Source of the DNA: Ruegeria lacuscaerulensis ITI-1157
GTDB taxonomy: Bacteria; Pseudomonadota; Alphaproteobacteria; Rhodobacterales; Rhodobacteraceae
NCBI GenBank assembly: GCA_000161775.1
Contig: GG704596.1
Span: 2,008,331 to 2,070,045, forward strand
DNA: 61,715 nt
Direction: 5' to 3'
Made by a program: the position numbers and the translations under genes. Shown here piece by piece: positions 17,654-25,368 of this stretch. Position 1 is the first letter of the stretch; every line of letters begins with the position of its first letter. Below the pieces are notes generated by a model. It made no database searches. It worked only from the letters and a program-made list of their open reading frames with translations, and was not told where the DNA came from.

Positions 17654-17929
17654 TCAGTGTGACTTTTCTGCCGCCCGCTCGGCACGGCTCTCATTTACCG
17701 CTGCCCGACCAACGTCGTTCATCAGGGCTTCGGACTTCTCCAATGCAATTCGCAGTGTGATGTAAGCCCCATTCGCGGCTTGTTTGCCAACGCCGTCGCT
17801 GCCGCTTTCGTCCATGAGGATCTGCAACCCCTCCAATAGAGAGTGAACATCAATTGCGTCCGATTCCAGTTCAGACAGGCTTTTGAGGCGCAGGGTATCG
17901 TTCGCCGAAACGGCGTTAGGATTGGTCAT
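17654..17929 (-). CDS. Hypothetical element protein
   Basis: A 91-residue acidic, helical protein (MTNPNAVSANDTLRLKSLSE..., with LEGLQILMDESGSDGVGKQAANGAYITLRIALEKSEALM). No domain is recognised. The ATG at 17929 is nine bases after GGAG; an ATG at 17935 is only three bases from it. Its composition resembles small phage or plasmid accessory proteins. It is transcribed toward attL, divergently from the XRE regulator, and ends at the terminator. Confidence 0.6.
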   Translation of the reverse strand: MTNPNAVSANDTLRLKSLSELESDAIDVHSLLEGLQILMDESGSDGVGKQAANGAYITLRIALEKSEALMNDVGRAAVNESRAERAAEKSH

Positions 17930-17953
17930 TGCCATATTCTCCAGGTAGATTTA

Positions 17954-17975
17954 TCGTAACGAGGTAACGATAACT
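17954..17975. promoter_or_regulatory. Candidate operator between divergent genes
   Basis: The segment has GTAACGA in direct repeat nine bases apart, flanked by ATCG and CGAT so that the whole is a quasi-palindrome. It sits between the 91-residue gene and the XRE regulator. It may be the XRE operator or, given the GTAAC core, a further integrase arm site. Confidence 0.4.
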
Positions 17976-18019
17976 TGGGGCGCAGGGCATTGCAACAAAA
18001 ATCAGAACATAGTTACGAA

Positions 18020-18250
18020 TTGACTGCCGTGCAATCTAAAATGGCGCGCGCGGCCACCGGCTTGGGTGTTCGGGATTTGGCTAAGGCCGCAGGTGTTTCG
18101 CCCGATACGATTGCGCGCCTAGAGCGCGGCGAAGAATTGAAGCCCGCCACGGTTGCGGCCATCCGCGCAACCCTTGAGGCAGCAGGGGTAGAGTTCATCC
18201 CCGAGAATGGTGGTGGGGTAGGAGTGAGGTTAAGGAAACATGGAGCTTAA
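18020..18250 (+). CDS. XRE-family helix-turn-helix regulator
   Basis: A 76-residue DNA-binding protein; nearly the whole length is one helix-turn-helix (VRDLAKAAGVSPDTIARLERGEELKPATVAAIRATLEAAGVEFI). Alignment to the usual start of such small phage repressors (MTxxQxxAAR) favours the TTG codon at 18020. The first ATG, at 18041, would remove part of helix 1, and a TTG at 17975 is also open. No strong ribosome binding site precedes any of them. It overlaps the next gene by 11 bases, which suggests that the two form a regulator-cargo pair. Confidence 0.75.
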   Translation: MTAVQSKMARAATGLGVRDLAKAAGVSPDTIARLERGEELKPATVAAIRATLEAAGVEFIPENGGGVGVRLRKHGA

Positions 18251-18614
18251 AGACTTCATCAAAAACTCGGTGCAATCGATAATTGATGCAACAAAAGATC
18301 TTGCTGAATCCAACGACGACACATGGATTAACCCGACAATTGATAGTGCAGGAAGAGACCAAGACTTTGCGCGACGGGACGGCGCATTCGTTCCAATCAC
18401 AAAAATTGACTTTGATGTTGCCGTCACAGAGGGGAGTTCGGACTCAGGCGGTGCTGGGGTAAAAATAAATGTTATGGCTGCATCAGCAAAATTAGGCGGC
18501 GAATTGGAGTCAAATTATTCAAACGTATCTCGACTAAGATTTTCAATGCGGGTGGCACTGCCGAGTGAAAAGAGTGACGAAAGGAATTGGAGTACCATCG
18601 GTAGCGCCGTTTAG
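18240..18614 (+). CDS. AT-rich cargo gene of unknown function
   Basis: A 124-residue protein, MELKDFIKNSVQSIIDATKDL..., with an N-terminal helix and then beta-rich segments (ITKIDFDVAVTEGSS, GGAGVKINVMAASAKLGGEL, VSRLRFSMRVALPS). The pattern resembles the trypco2 domain known from bacterial conflict systems, but I am not certain. Base composition is clearly lower in GC than its neighbours, which suggests separate and recent acquisition. It overlaps the XRE gene at its start. Its position at the edge of a phage-like element, next to a regulator, is where defence or lysogenic-conversion genes are often found. Confidence 0.65.
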   Translation: MELKDFIKNSVQSIIDATKDLAESNDDTWINPTIDSAGRDQDFARRDGAFVPITKIDFDVAVTEGSSDSGGAGVKINVMAASAKLGGELESNYSNVSRLRFSMRVALPSEKSDERNWSTIGSAV

Positions 18615-18853
18615 GTACCGCGCAACACAGCCTCCAGAACCTCGGATGAGACCTTCTCGCCGCGCTCTGCGTCCATGCGAACCTTGCGAGCGCTCTGCCC
18701 GGTTTTCCCGGCTTGATCGTCTGCAAAGGAGTTCAAGTTGCCAACTTTTCCACTTGATTTTCTATCCCCACCATGCGCCGTTTCCGGGTGCAGGCGCAGG
18801 TACGCCTCCTTTCGCTTGGCGGTGAACAGGGCTTGCTCGGCTGGGGTCAGTTT
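18611..18853 (-). pseudogene. Fragment of a phage ParB-like protein
   Basis: The minus strand encodes about 80 residues that resemble the region after the ParB/Spo0J N-domain in phage and plasmid proteins: LTPAEQALFTAKRKEAYLRL, HPETAHGGDRKSSG, FADDQAGKTGQSARKVR and DAERGEKVSSEVLEAVLRGT. No start codon lies at a sensible place (the frame opens after a stop at 18899-18901), the nuclease/partition domain is missing, and the frame ends exactly where the AT-rich cargo gene ends. It therefore looks like a remnant cut on both sides. Confidence 0.6.
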
Positions 18854-19116
18854 GGACGGCCAGCCAGAACCAACCGGTCGCTGGCGTCCGAGAAATACTC
18901 AGCCAGCGCTCGGCCTTCTTCGATCAGGCTGTCATCGGCCCCGACCGTCTCGGCAAAGGCAATCAACTCTGCCGTTGCCTTCTGTACCCGGTCAAACAAC
19001 GGGATCAGGTGCAGCGCAGGCGTTTCCCGTGCCGCTATCCCTTCGAGTTCCGCTTCCAGGCCGATCTTGGCGGTCGTCAGTGCGTCCAGTGCGGAAAGGA
19101 TGTGTTCCTGCGTCAT
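18847..19116 (-). CDS. Hypothetical element protein
   Basis: An 89-residue helical protein (MTQEHILSALDALTTAKIGLEAELEG, then LFDRVQKATAELIAFAETVGADDSLIEEG). No function is recognised. It follows the tape measure gene in the same direction after a 70-base gap, so it is probably part of the morphogenesis run. Its end overlaps the ParB-like fragment by a few bases. Confidence 0.6.
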   Translation of the reverse strand: MTQEHILSALDALTTAKIGLEAELEGIAARETPALHLIPLFDRVQKATAELIAFAETVGADDSLIEEGRALAEYFSDASDRLVLAGRPN

Positions 19117-19186
19117 ACGGCCAGCCCCCGTTTCCTGCCGTTTGACACGGCAGCGACAGCGCGCCGGTCGATGATTGGCCGCTGCA

Positions 19187-21025
19187 TCAGTCCCTCCGCG
19201 CGAAATGGCTATCGAGGCTATTGCCGAAATTGCGCTGAACCGTCTGCATCCCCGCCGAAGTGACACGCGCCGCAACGCGCCCGCTGACACTTTCGATCAC
19301 CGGGACAAGGTTGCCATTTTCCATGACGATCCGAACGTCCACGGTGCCGCCGCCGGAAAGCATCTGTCTGGTCTTTTCGGCACTAAACACCTGCGATCCG
19401 CGCGGCAGGTTCACCAGTTCGGCCCCGCGCTCGCCAACCAAAGCTGGCCCGCCGGTGGCGAAGCTTGTGCCGGTCGCATAGCCGGGAATGCCTAGCGCGC
19501 CTAGGATCGTGCCGCCAAGCCCCGTGTCACCGAAAAGCCCGGTATAGGCTGATTGGGCAAGCATCTTCGCCATTTCCGATAGCAGACCAGCAAGCGCGCG
19601 CTTGGCTGCGTCCGATCCCTCGGTGATGGACAGGAACAGATCCTCGAATCCGCTTTCCAGCGTCTTGGTCGCGTCCGAGACTTCCTCAACGCCGACTTTC
19701 AGGGCGTCCAAAGCCCGGTCGCGCACTTCGTCGGTCACGATCTCCGGGAACAAGCGATGCAGTTCATTGATGCGCTCGACCTCTGCCGCGTATTTCTCGG
19801 CCTCGGTGCGGGTGTTTTCATAGAGCCGCTGCGCTTCGTGCAGGCCATCTGGCAACCGGACAGATCCACCACGTCTTGCGCCGCCGGTGCCGTTGTCGTT
19901 CTCCACCAGGGCAGGGGGCAGCAATTCCGGCCCGGAAAGCCCCTGTCGATAGATCGGGGTGCCGCTGTTCATTCGCGCGGCCTCGTCTGCGGCGTTGCGC
20001 GCAACGGTCATGGCGCGGGACACGCTGGCAAAGGCATGGGCCGCTGACTGTGCGATATTGGCAAAGGCACCTTCCAGGCGCGCGCCTTCCTCGACAGCCT
20101 GGGAAAAGGCCAATGAGATTTGGCGCACCGCCTCTGCGGCTTCCTCTGGCCCCTTGGCGTTCTTGAGCGCGTCCAGGGCGTCGATGATCCGGTAAACCTG
20201 TGCAGTGGTCAGGCCGAACTCGTCCTGCAAGCGCTGCATGGCCTCGTTCATTTCTTGTTCCAGCGCGGCAATCTCAGAGGGCAGCAATTCGGCAAACCCG
20301 TCTGTGTTGGTGTCTTGCGCCCGCAAGAATTCCCGCCGTGCATCGGCAAAGTCGCGCAAGCCTTGTTCCAGTTCGCCCAACTCGTCACCAGCGGCAATCA
20401 TGGCTTCCTGTACCGAGTTCAGGGCGCGTTGCTGGTTGACCTTCACCAATTCGAGATAGACTTCCCGAACCGCCGCTGCGTTTTCGCCATAGCGCTCGGT
20501 CAGTTCGTCCATCGTCATCATACCGATGTTTGCGGTTGCCTCCAGGTCGCCCAAAGCCTTGTCCATGTCAGACACAACGTCAGACAGCTTGCGCCCTTCG
20601 TCAGATGCCGCCAGCAGCGCCGTGGCAACGGGAAAACCCAGCGCGGCCACAGTTCCCAGCAATGGCCCCAGAAGACCCAGAGCGCCGCCCAGAGCGCCGA
20701 AACCGCCCAGCAGTTGCGGCAGTTGTTGACTGAGGGCACGGCTGGCACTGGTGCCGCCCTGCATCTGTACGGCAATATCCCCGATCTGGTTTGCCGTGTT
20801 CTGCAACACGAACCGACCGCGCCCGGAGATGTTGGCAAGCCTTTGCAAGCCAGATGCCGCGTGATTGGCGTTGGCTGCGATCTGCTTGCCACCGCGCCGC
20901 CATGCGTTCTCTGCACCTTGTGCGCCATTCACCGCAGCTTTGCGGGCCTGTTCCATCTGACGCTCGAACTTGCGAACGCTGGCCTCGATCCTGACGACAA
21001 GAGCATCACTCAATTCCTGGGCCAT
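19187..21025 (-). CDS. Phage tail tape measure-like protein
   Basis: A 612-residue protein with the make-up of a short tail tape measure protein. It has an N-terminal coiled coil (ALVVRIEASVRKFERQMEQARKA), a hydrophobic region (residues about 108-140, LLGGFGALGGALGLLGPLLG), long helical stretches, and the typical C-terminal end with GYATGTSFATGGPALVGERGAELVNLPRGS. Tape measure proteins set tail length and help DNA ejection in siphophages. Its ATG overlaps the TGA of the small terminase gene (TGATG). No other tail gene is present, so on its own it could only act together with a helper phage, or it is left over from deletion. Confidence 0.85.
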   Translation of the reverse strand: MAQELSDALVVRIEASVRKFERQMEQARKAAVNGAQGAENAWRRGGKQIAANANHAASGLQRLANISGRGRFVLQNTANQIGDIAVQMQGGTSASRALSQQLPQLLGGFGALGGALGLLGPLLGTVAALGFPVATALLAASDEGRKLSDVVSDMDKALGDLEATANIGMMTMDELTERYGENAAAVREVYLELVKVNQQRALNSVQEAMIAAGDELGELEQGLRDFADARREFLRAQDTNTDGFAELLPSEIAALEQEMNEAMQRLQDEFGLTTAQVYRIIDALDALKNAKGPEEAAEAVRQISLAFSQAVEEGARLEGAFANIAQSAAHAFASVSRAMTVARNAADEAARMNSGTPIYRQGLSGPELLPPALVENDNGTGGARRGGSVRLPDGLHEAQRLYENTRTEAEKYAAEVERINELHRLFPEIVTDEVRDRALDALKVGVEEVSDATKTLESGFEDLFLSITEGSDAAKRALAGLLSEMAKMLAQSAYTGLFGDTGLGGTILGALGIPGYATGTSFATGGPALVGERGAELVNLPRGSQVFSAEKTRQMLSGGGTVDVRIVMENGNLVPVIESVSGRVAARVTSAGMQTVQRNFGNSLDSHFARRD

Positions 21026-21420
21026 CAGTTGCCCCCCGTGAACTGCGCCCAGGGATCATTCTCGTCGGGGTCTTCCGGTGCTGCCGTGACGTTGGAGCGC
21101 GTGACCGGGGTTGCTCCCAGGCTGGATAGCTGTTGCCGGTGTTCGCGCATCAAGGACGCGGTGACGGCCTCGCCCCCGGCTTCGATCTGCGCCCGCGTGA
21201 TGCAAGCCAGTTCGACCATTGCCCGATCCGACCGGACCAGCCAGGGCAGTTCGTCCTTGAACATGTCCCAGATCCTGCGGTGGGTCGCGTTGAAGTATTC
21301 AGGCGGGTTGCCCAGCGGGCCACCACCATCGGGTTCGGTGCGGTCCTTGAACCGCTCGGGATGCGTCTTGATTGCCCCTGTCATCTTGGCCTTTGCCAAG
21401 GGTGTTCTATTCCGTGCCAT
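21025..21420 (-). CDS. P27-family phage terminase small subunit-like protein
   Basis: A 131-residue protein starting MARNRTPLAKAKMTGAIKTHPERF, with GPLGNPPEYFNATHRRIWDMFKDELPWL, a helical middle (RAMVELACITRAQIEAG) and the end SSLGATPVTRSNV...DPWAQFTGG. This matches the P27-like small terminase pattern, which recognises phage DNA and loads the large terminase. GAGGC lies six bases before the ATG. No large terminase gene is found in the window; small terminase without large terminase is a mark of satellites that redirect a helper's packaging motor. Confidence 0.75.
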   Translation of the reverse strand: MARNRTPLAKAKMTGAIKTHPERFKDRTEPDGGGPLGNPPEYFNATHRRIWDMFKDELPWLVRSDRAMVELACITRAQIEAGGEAVTASLMREHRQQLSSLGATPVTRSNVTAAPEDPDENDPWAQFTGGN

Positions 21421-21637
21421 GTGCCTGCCTCGTGGATTTCTGAATTGGAGATGCGCGCAAAAGCCTGAGCCGCCGGTTTCCTGACTGGACCTGTCAGACT
21501 TTCGGCTACCCCCCCTTGCGGGGCCAGAGCCGCGACAGGAGGCGTCGCGCTCTGACTGCGGGTGTTTGCTGTACTCCACCGCCCGCTGGGAGTGGTGCGC
21601 GCAAAGGAACTGCGTAAGGCGCGCACCCCACTTGCCA

Positions 21638-22882
21638 TTAGCCCTGCACCCCGGTGATGGTGTGGAAGGCTGCTTCGTGCTGCGCCGCGATATCCGCCCG
21701 CATGTGAGCGATCAGGCCGTATTGCAGCTGATCCGCATAGCGCTCCTTGAGAATTTCAACGCGGATCTCCGAGCGAATGCCGATCATCAGGTGAGCGAAG
21801 TTGCCCAGGAAGATGGTGGACTCGTTGGAGCCTGCGCCGCCATCGGTCGGGATTGCGGTCGTCGTCAGCATCCTGATTTCTTCGACCTGCTTGGGTGCCA
21901 TCAGCGGTTGCCCATCGGTTGCAGTCAGGGCAGACAATGCGCCCTCGTCGCGCGGGTGCATGATGATCGCCGAAACCGGTCCTGCGTTTGCGCTGAGAAT
22001 GCCGGTGCGCGCGGTCAGGAACGGTGCATAGTTGGTCAACGCCGCATCATGCGCGGTTGTGCCGATGCCCGCCATATTGGCAACGCCCTTCGGTTCGGGT
22101 GCGGTCCCGCTGCCGATCAGTGCAACCCGGTCCAGTTCCTTCGCCAATGCTGTCGCAAGGATGCGCGGCAATTCCGTGTCCAGGTTCAGGGTATCTTGGA
22201 ACAGTTCGCGCGATACCCGAGTCAGCACGGCCAGCGACTTGGGAACAAGCGGCACGTTCGTGAAGGTCGGATCGGATTCATTTACCACCTCGTTTTCGTC
22301 ACGCCATGCGGGAACCGGGTCGCTTGCCAGCTTCGCAATGTTGTTGTTGTCGCTGCCAAGGGGAACGGTTCGGGCACCTGCGGCGATGGCAACCGAGTTT
22401 GCCCGCAGCAGGTCGATCAGCCGCGCCGAAAGCGTCGTCGGAACTGTATAGCCGCCTGCGCTGTCCGTGCCTTCGGCCAGGGCGCGTTTCTCGGCCTCGG
22501 TCTTTGCGCCACGAACCATCGCGCCCAGGTACTGCCCAAGGGTCAGGTTGTGCTTCTCGGGTTGCTTTGCCTGCGCCCAGGTCGTCATGCGTTCTTCGGG
22601 TTTCAAACCAAAGGCTGCATCGCGAGCGTCGCCCTCGGTGCCAATGCCATCGACGGTCACGTTCTCGCCACGGGGGCGGCGTTCGTCGCCTTCATCGGCG
22701 CGCTGTTCTCTGGCGTCCTCGATCTGTTCGCGCAGTTCGTCGGCCTCGGCCATCAGAACGTCAAATTCGCGCTCAATCTTCCGCGCCTCGCTGTCGGGCG
22801 TTTTGTCAGTGATCTTCTTGGACAGCGCACGGGCTTCCTTAACCTTGGCCCGGTGTTCTGCTCTCAATTCCTCAAGGGTCAT
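21638..22882 (-). CDS. HK97-type phage major capsid protein
   Basis: A 414-residue HK97-fold capsid protein. Residues 1 to about 80 form a charged coiled-coil scaffold (delta) domain (MTLEELRAEHRAKVKEARALS, ... REQIEDAREQRADEG). The shell domain follows with GTDSAGGYTVPTTLSARLID, the ELFQDTLNLDTELPR segment and KELDRVALIGSG. The start ATG at 22882 is preceded by GGAAGGA. The head protease that normally trims the delta domain is not encoded in this element, nor is a portal, so assembly would need a helper or host prophage protease. Confidence 0.92.
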   Translation of the reverse strand: MTLEELRAEHRAKVKEARALSKKITDKTPDSEARKIEREFDVLMAEADELREQIEDAREQRADEGDERRPRGENVTVDGIGTEGDARDAAFGLKPEERMTTWAQAKQPEKHNLTLGQYLGAMVRGAKTEAEKRALAEGTDSAGGYTVPTTLSARLIDLLRANSVAIAAGARTVPLGSDNNNIAKLASDPVPAWRDENEVVNESDPTFTNVPLVPKSLAVLTRVSRELFQDTLNLDTELPRILATALAKELDRVALIGSGTAPEPKGVANMAGIGTTAHDAALTNYAPFLTARTGILSANAGPVSAIIMHPRDEGALSALTATDGQPLMAPKQVEEIRMLTTTAIPTDGGAGSNESTIFLGNFAHLMIGIRSEIRVEILKERYADQLQYGLIAHMRADIAAQHEAAFHTITGVQG

Positions 22883-23048
22883 TTTCTTGGTCCTTCCAAT
22901 TGGGCGCAAAGAAGCAGCGCCCGGTTTCTGGGTCGCTACCTCTCCCGTCTGAGCGGAAGGTCTGGTTGCCTATCGGCCAACCTGGCGAGCGTTTTTTCAG
23001 CATCGCCTCAATCGCGTGATTAGAACATATCATGAACATACTCCACTA

Positions 23049-23288
23049 TCAAGCCCGCCCGCAGGGTTGATGGCGTTGTTGTTCCCGGTGCAACAGATGC
23101 GGGATTGCCTTTTCCAGTTCCGGGAAACCACGCACTTCGGCAAACAGGCGCACACTTGCCAGCAACATGGCGTAGCTGAACATGTGAACGTTTCCGCCGA
23201 ATTGCTCCATCGTGGAGATTGCCTGTTCCAGAGTTGCCATCGAGCGCTCGGCCTCGACCTGAAATTGCAGTTCGTTCTCGGTCGTCAT
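23049..23288 (-). CDS. Hypothetical element protein
   Basis: A 79-residue protein, MTTENELQFQVEAERSMATLEQAIST..., mainly helical, with no recognised domain. Its start overlaps the end of the winged-helix gene by four bases (ATGA), so the two are translationally coupled. A link to replication or its control is suggested by position only. Confidence 0.65.
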   Translation of the reverse strand: MTTENELQFQVEAERSMATLEQAISTMEQFGGNVHMFSYAMLLASVRLFAEVRGFPELEKAIPHLLHREQQRHQPCGRA

Positions 23289-23932
23289 TGCCCGACCTCC
23301 TTTGCTGTCGATAGGTTGATAGATCCCCCCGAACCCCTGGTAGTTAAGGATGTGCCCTTAGAGGGAACGTCGGACCGGTCGATTAGGGGTTGTTCGTGCC
23401 CTTTGGGGGAACGTCCTGTTCCGTTAGAGGGAACGTGCTTTTTCTGTTCGTGCCCTTTTAGGGAACGTTTCATGCCCTTAGAGGGCACAGGCTTTTGAAT
23501 TCCGTTCCTGCCCTCGGGGTTGTTGGTTCTGACTTCCGCAATCGGAAAGTCTGCCCCCGGTCTCCATTGCCGGTAGAGATTGGACGGCACATCGCTAGGA
23601 GGACATGCAATCTCGGTCAGCTCGACTTGGTGCGAACGGGCATGTCCTGCCAAACCGAGATGCGCGGGCCTTTTGACGACGATCCACCCCTTGCGCTGCA
23701 AGTCGTGAACTGCCCGCATTGCGGTCTTGACGTTGCACCCGGCTTTTTCCGCGATCTGTCGCAGCGAGAGTTCTATCTTGCCGTTGTTGTTCGCAAGCGG
23801 CCCTTTCCATTCCAGCTTGAGCCAGGGATAGATGGCTTGCGCGGGCAGTGAGAGCGCCCGCCAAGCGGGACACTCCATGTGCTGCCGGATCATCTTGGTC
23901 CAGTGTTCGTTGCCTTCACGCGCCCGAGTCAT
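23285..23932 (-). CDS. Winged-helix protein with internal iteron-like repeats (lambda O-like)
   Basis: A 215-residue protein. Residues 1 to about 110 form a winged-helix domain like those of lambdoid replication initiators (WRALSLPAQAIYPWLKLEWKG, then LSLRQIAEKAGCNVKTAMRAVHDLQRKGWIVVKR). The C-terminal third is built from peptide repeats (VPSKGMKRSLKGHEQ, VPSNGTGRSPKGHEQ, VPSKGT), and the DNA coding for them holds five palindromic units at 23352-23490. In phage lambda the origin iterons lie inside gene O and are bound by the O winged helix, so I infer that this is the replication initiator carrying its own origin. A plain regulator with a repetitive tail remains possible. Confidence 0.65.
   Translation of the reverse strand: MTRAREGNEHWTKMIRQHMECPAWRALSLPAQAIYPWLKLEWKGPLANNNGKIELSLRQIAEKAGCNVKTAMRAVHDLQRKGWIVVKRPAHLGLAGHARSHQVELTEIACPPSDVPSNLYRQWRPGADFPIAEVRTNNPEGRNGIQKPVPSKGMKRSLKGHEQKKHVPSNGTGRSPKGHEQPLIDRSDVPSKGTSLTTRGSGGSINLSTAKEVGQ
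23352..23490. repeat. Five iteron-like imperfect palindromes inside a coding region
   Basis: Units of about 19 bases near GTKCCCTTAGAGGGAACGT begin at 23352, 23396, 23418, 23450 and 23472. Each keeps CCC...GGG arms around a short centre; the unit at 23472 has 6-bp perfect arms (TGCCCT/AGGGCA). Spacings are 44, 22, 32 and 22 bases, that is, near whole helical turns, so the units lie on one face of the DNA. A 54-bp tandem period (18 codons) underlies four of them. Confidence 0.75.
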
Positions 23933-24171
23933 GCTTTCCTCTGACGCTGATGGGCTTGCTTATGATGCTTGCGGCAGAGCCACTGCACCACCAAAGGCCG
24001 GTCATAGTCCGGGTGATGCGCGTCGGTTTTCTCCGCGCCGCACACTTCGCAAGGCTTGCGTGTGAGCAGGCCGCGCCGGAGCGCAGACGCTGTTGCTGCG
24101 TGCGCCCAAGCCTTCTGGGGGTTGCGTTGTCGCCACCGCTCTTGTCGTGTGAGTTTGCGCTTGTCCGCCAT
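23929..24171 (-). CDS. HNH-like zinc finger phage protein
   Basis: An 80-residue basic protein with a zinc-finger layout: CEVCGAEKTDAHHPDYDRPL and then WLCRKHHKQAH, a CxxC...HH...C..H pattern seen in many short phage HNH-like proteins. The N-terminal part (RQERWRQRNPQKAWAHAAT) is basic and probably binds nucleic acid. The complete HNH catalytic set is not obvious, so it may be a DNA- or RNA-binding protein instead of a nuclease. It overlaps the start of the winged-helix gene by four bases and belongs to the same operon. Confidence 0.75.
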   Translation of the reverse strand: MADKRKLTRQERWRQRNPQKAWAHAATASALRRGLLTRKPCEVCGAEKTDAHHPDYDRPLVVQWLCRKHHKQAHQRQRKA

Positions 24172-24174
24172 TGC

Positions 24175-24267
24175 TCAGCCTCCCCACACCAGGAAGGCCA
24201 GTGCACTGGCCTGGGCTTCTGTCAGCCCGTGAAGGCGCATCAAAAGTTTGACTTGAAGTGTTTTCAT
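24175..24267 (-). CDS. Very small element protein (30 residues)
   Basis: A 30-residue protein, MKTLQVKLLMRLHGLTEAQ then ASALAFLVWGG, with GAGGC at good distance before the ATG. It is a tiny helical protein typical of gaps between excisionase and HNH genes in related elements. It ends three bases before the zinc finger gene. Its function is unknown. Confidence 0.55.
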   Translation of the reverse strand: MKTLQVKLLMRLHGLTEAQASALAFLVWGG

Positions 24268-24383
24268 TGCTCTTGCCTCAAAGGTTTGCCTTTGACGGCG
24301 CAGAGTGGTAAATTCTGACACAGAGAAGCCCGCAAAGCCTCTGGATTCAGAACCCCGCCCGCGACCGTCGCAGGTGGGGTTTT

Positions 24384-24593
24384 TCATGACAACTGGCTTT
24401 CACGAGCGTCGAGCCAAGCGACAACTTCGGCTTCCCGCCAGTAACGGCGGCGACCGATGTAAATGGGGCGAGGGAAGTTCAGTTCGGGATTGTTCAGCCA
24501 GCGGTGCAGCGTCATATCGGTGATCGCCCCGCATAGACTGCGAACGGTGCCCGCAGGGATGCGTCGGTGCGGGTTGCATTCGTGCTCACTCAT
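24384..24593 (-). CDS. AlpA-type helix-turn-helix regulator/excisionase
   Basis: A 69-residue MerR-like DNA-binding protein of the AlpA/excisionase class: VRSLCGAITDMTLHRWLNNPELNFPRPIYIGRRRYWREAEVVAWLDAR. The FPRP and GRRRYW segments are the usual marks. AGGAG sits seven bases before the ATG at 24593; a GTG at 24599 is too close to it. In P4-like and PICI elements this protein activates integrase or replication genes or helps excision. Here it heads the leftward early run (30-residue gene, zinc finger, winged helix). Confidence 0.85.
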   Translation of the reverse strand: MSEHECNPHRRIPAGTVRSLCGAITDMTLHRWLNNPELNFPRPIYIGRRRYWREAEVVAWLDARESQLS

Positions 24594-24666
24594 TGCCACG
24601 CTCCTGTTGTTAGATTGCGTGGCCTAAGTTTAGAAAGAGTGCGTAGGGACAGTGGTGTGAGTGTCC

Positions 24667-25368
24667 CTAGTTTTTGTTACGATGCCGGTTCCACTGTTTT
24701 TTTATGCCTTGCCAGCCACCGAACCCCCGCGCTTCGAGATTCTTTGCGGCTGCATTCGCACTCATCTTTTTTGTGAGCCGATCCATCTCACTCATCCGTG
24801 CGGCCCTTAGATCTTGGTGCTCTCTATTCACGGTATCGGCTGCACGTTGCCTGCCTCGCGCAATCGCTTGAGCCTCTGTCACCTCAGACAGGTGATTGTC
24901 GCGCATCCGCACCATTTCCAAAAGAATGCCAATCTCGACAAGTCGCATGTCGGTATCCATCGTTCCCACGGTGCCGGTTGCTTTGTCACGCCGCCAATAG
25001 ATGATGTGGTCCGCCACGCGTGCTAGAAAGCGCTCACGGCTCAAAGGTGAACTGAAAGTTTCAACATAATAGGTGGCAGTACTGCGGCGCATCGGCGTTG
25101 TGTCGTCAGGTAAGATGTAGCTCCAAAAGCCATATTGATTATGGCTAACTTGACGTTCTGGATCAGGCAAACCGAGTTGCAAAAAGTGCTGCTTGATTGC
25201 TTCCATCTCTTCAGACAAAAAATCGTCTATTGTCCGGCGTGGCTTTCTTGCGGCCTCGTCTAGCATTCGGCTCGTTACCTCGCCGGGATCCTCGCCTTCT
25301 TCCCAGATGGGCTGACGAACCACATACTCGGCCATTGCATCCTTTTGAGCCTCAAGCCGCCATTTCAT
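24667..25368 (-). CDS. Hypothetical protein between integrase and AlpA genes
   Basis: A 233-residue charged, mostly helical protein that I do not recognise (MKWRLEAQKDAMAEYVVRQ..., with a conserved-looking SHNQYGFWSYILPDDTTP and RERFLARVADHIIYWRRD). The C-terminal third is a long helix (QAIARGRQRAADTVNREHQDL). GGAGGG precedes the ATG by seven bases, and the ATG overlaps the integrase stop (ATGA), so it is coupled to the integrase. The base composition is somewhat lower in GC than the host genes. This is a usual cargo position in satellites. Confidence 0.7.
   Translation of the reverse strand: MKWRLEAQKDAMAEYVVRQPIWEEGEDPGEVTSRMLDEAARKPRRTIDDFLSEEMEAIKQHFLQLGLPDPERQVSHNQYGFWSYILPDDTTPMRRSTATYYVETFSSPLSRERFLARVADHIIYWRRDKATGTVGTMDTDMRLVEIGILLEMVRMRDNHLSEVTEAQAIARGRQRAADTVNREHQDLRAARMSEMDRLTKKMSANAAAKNLEARGFGGWQGIKKQWNRHRNKN

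Noticed and set aside
23285..23540. The repeat array as a CRISPR
   Set aside because: Units are palindromes of 19 bases with spacings of 3 to 25 bases, lie in a coding frame, and no cas gene is near; iteron-like repeats explain them better.
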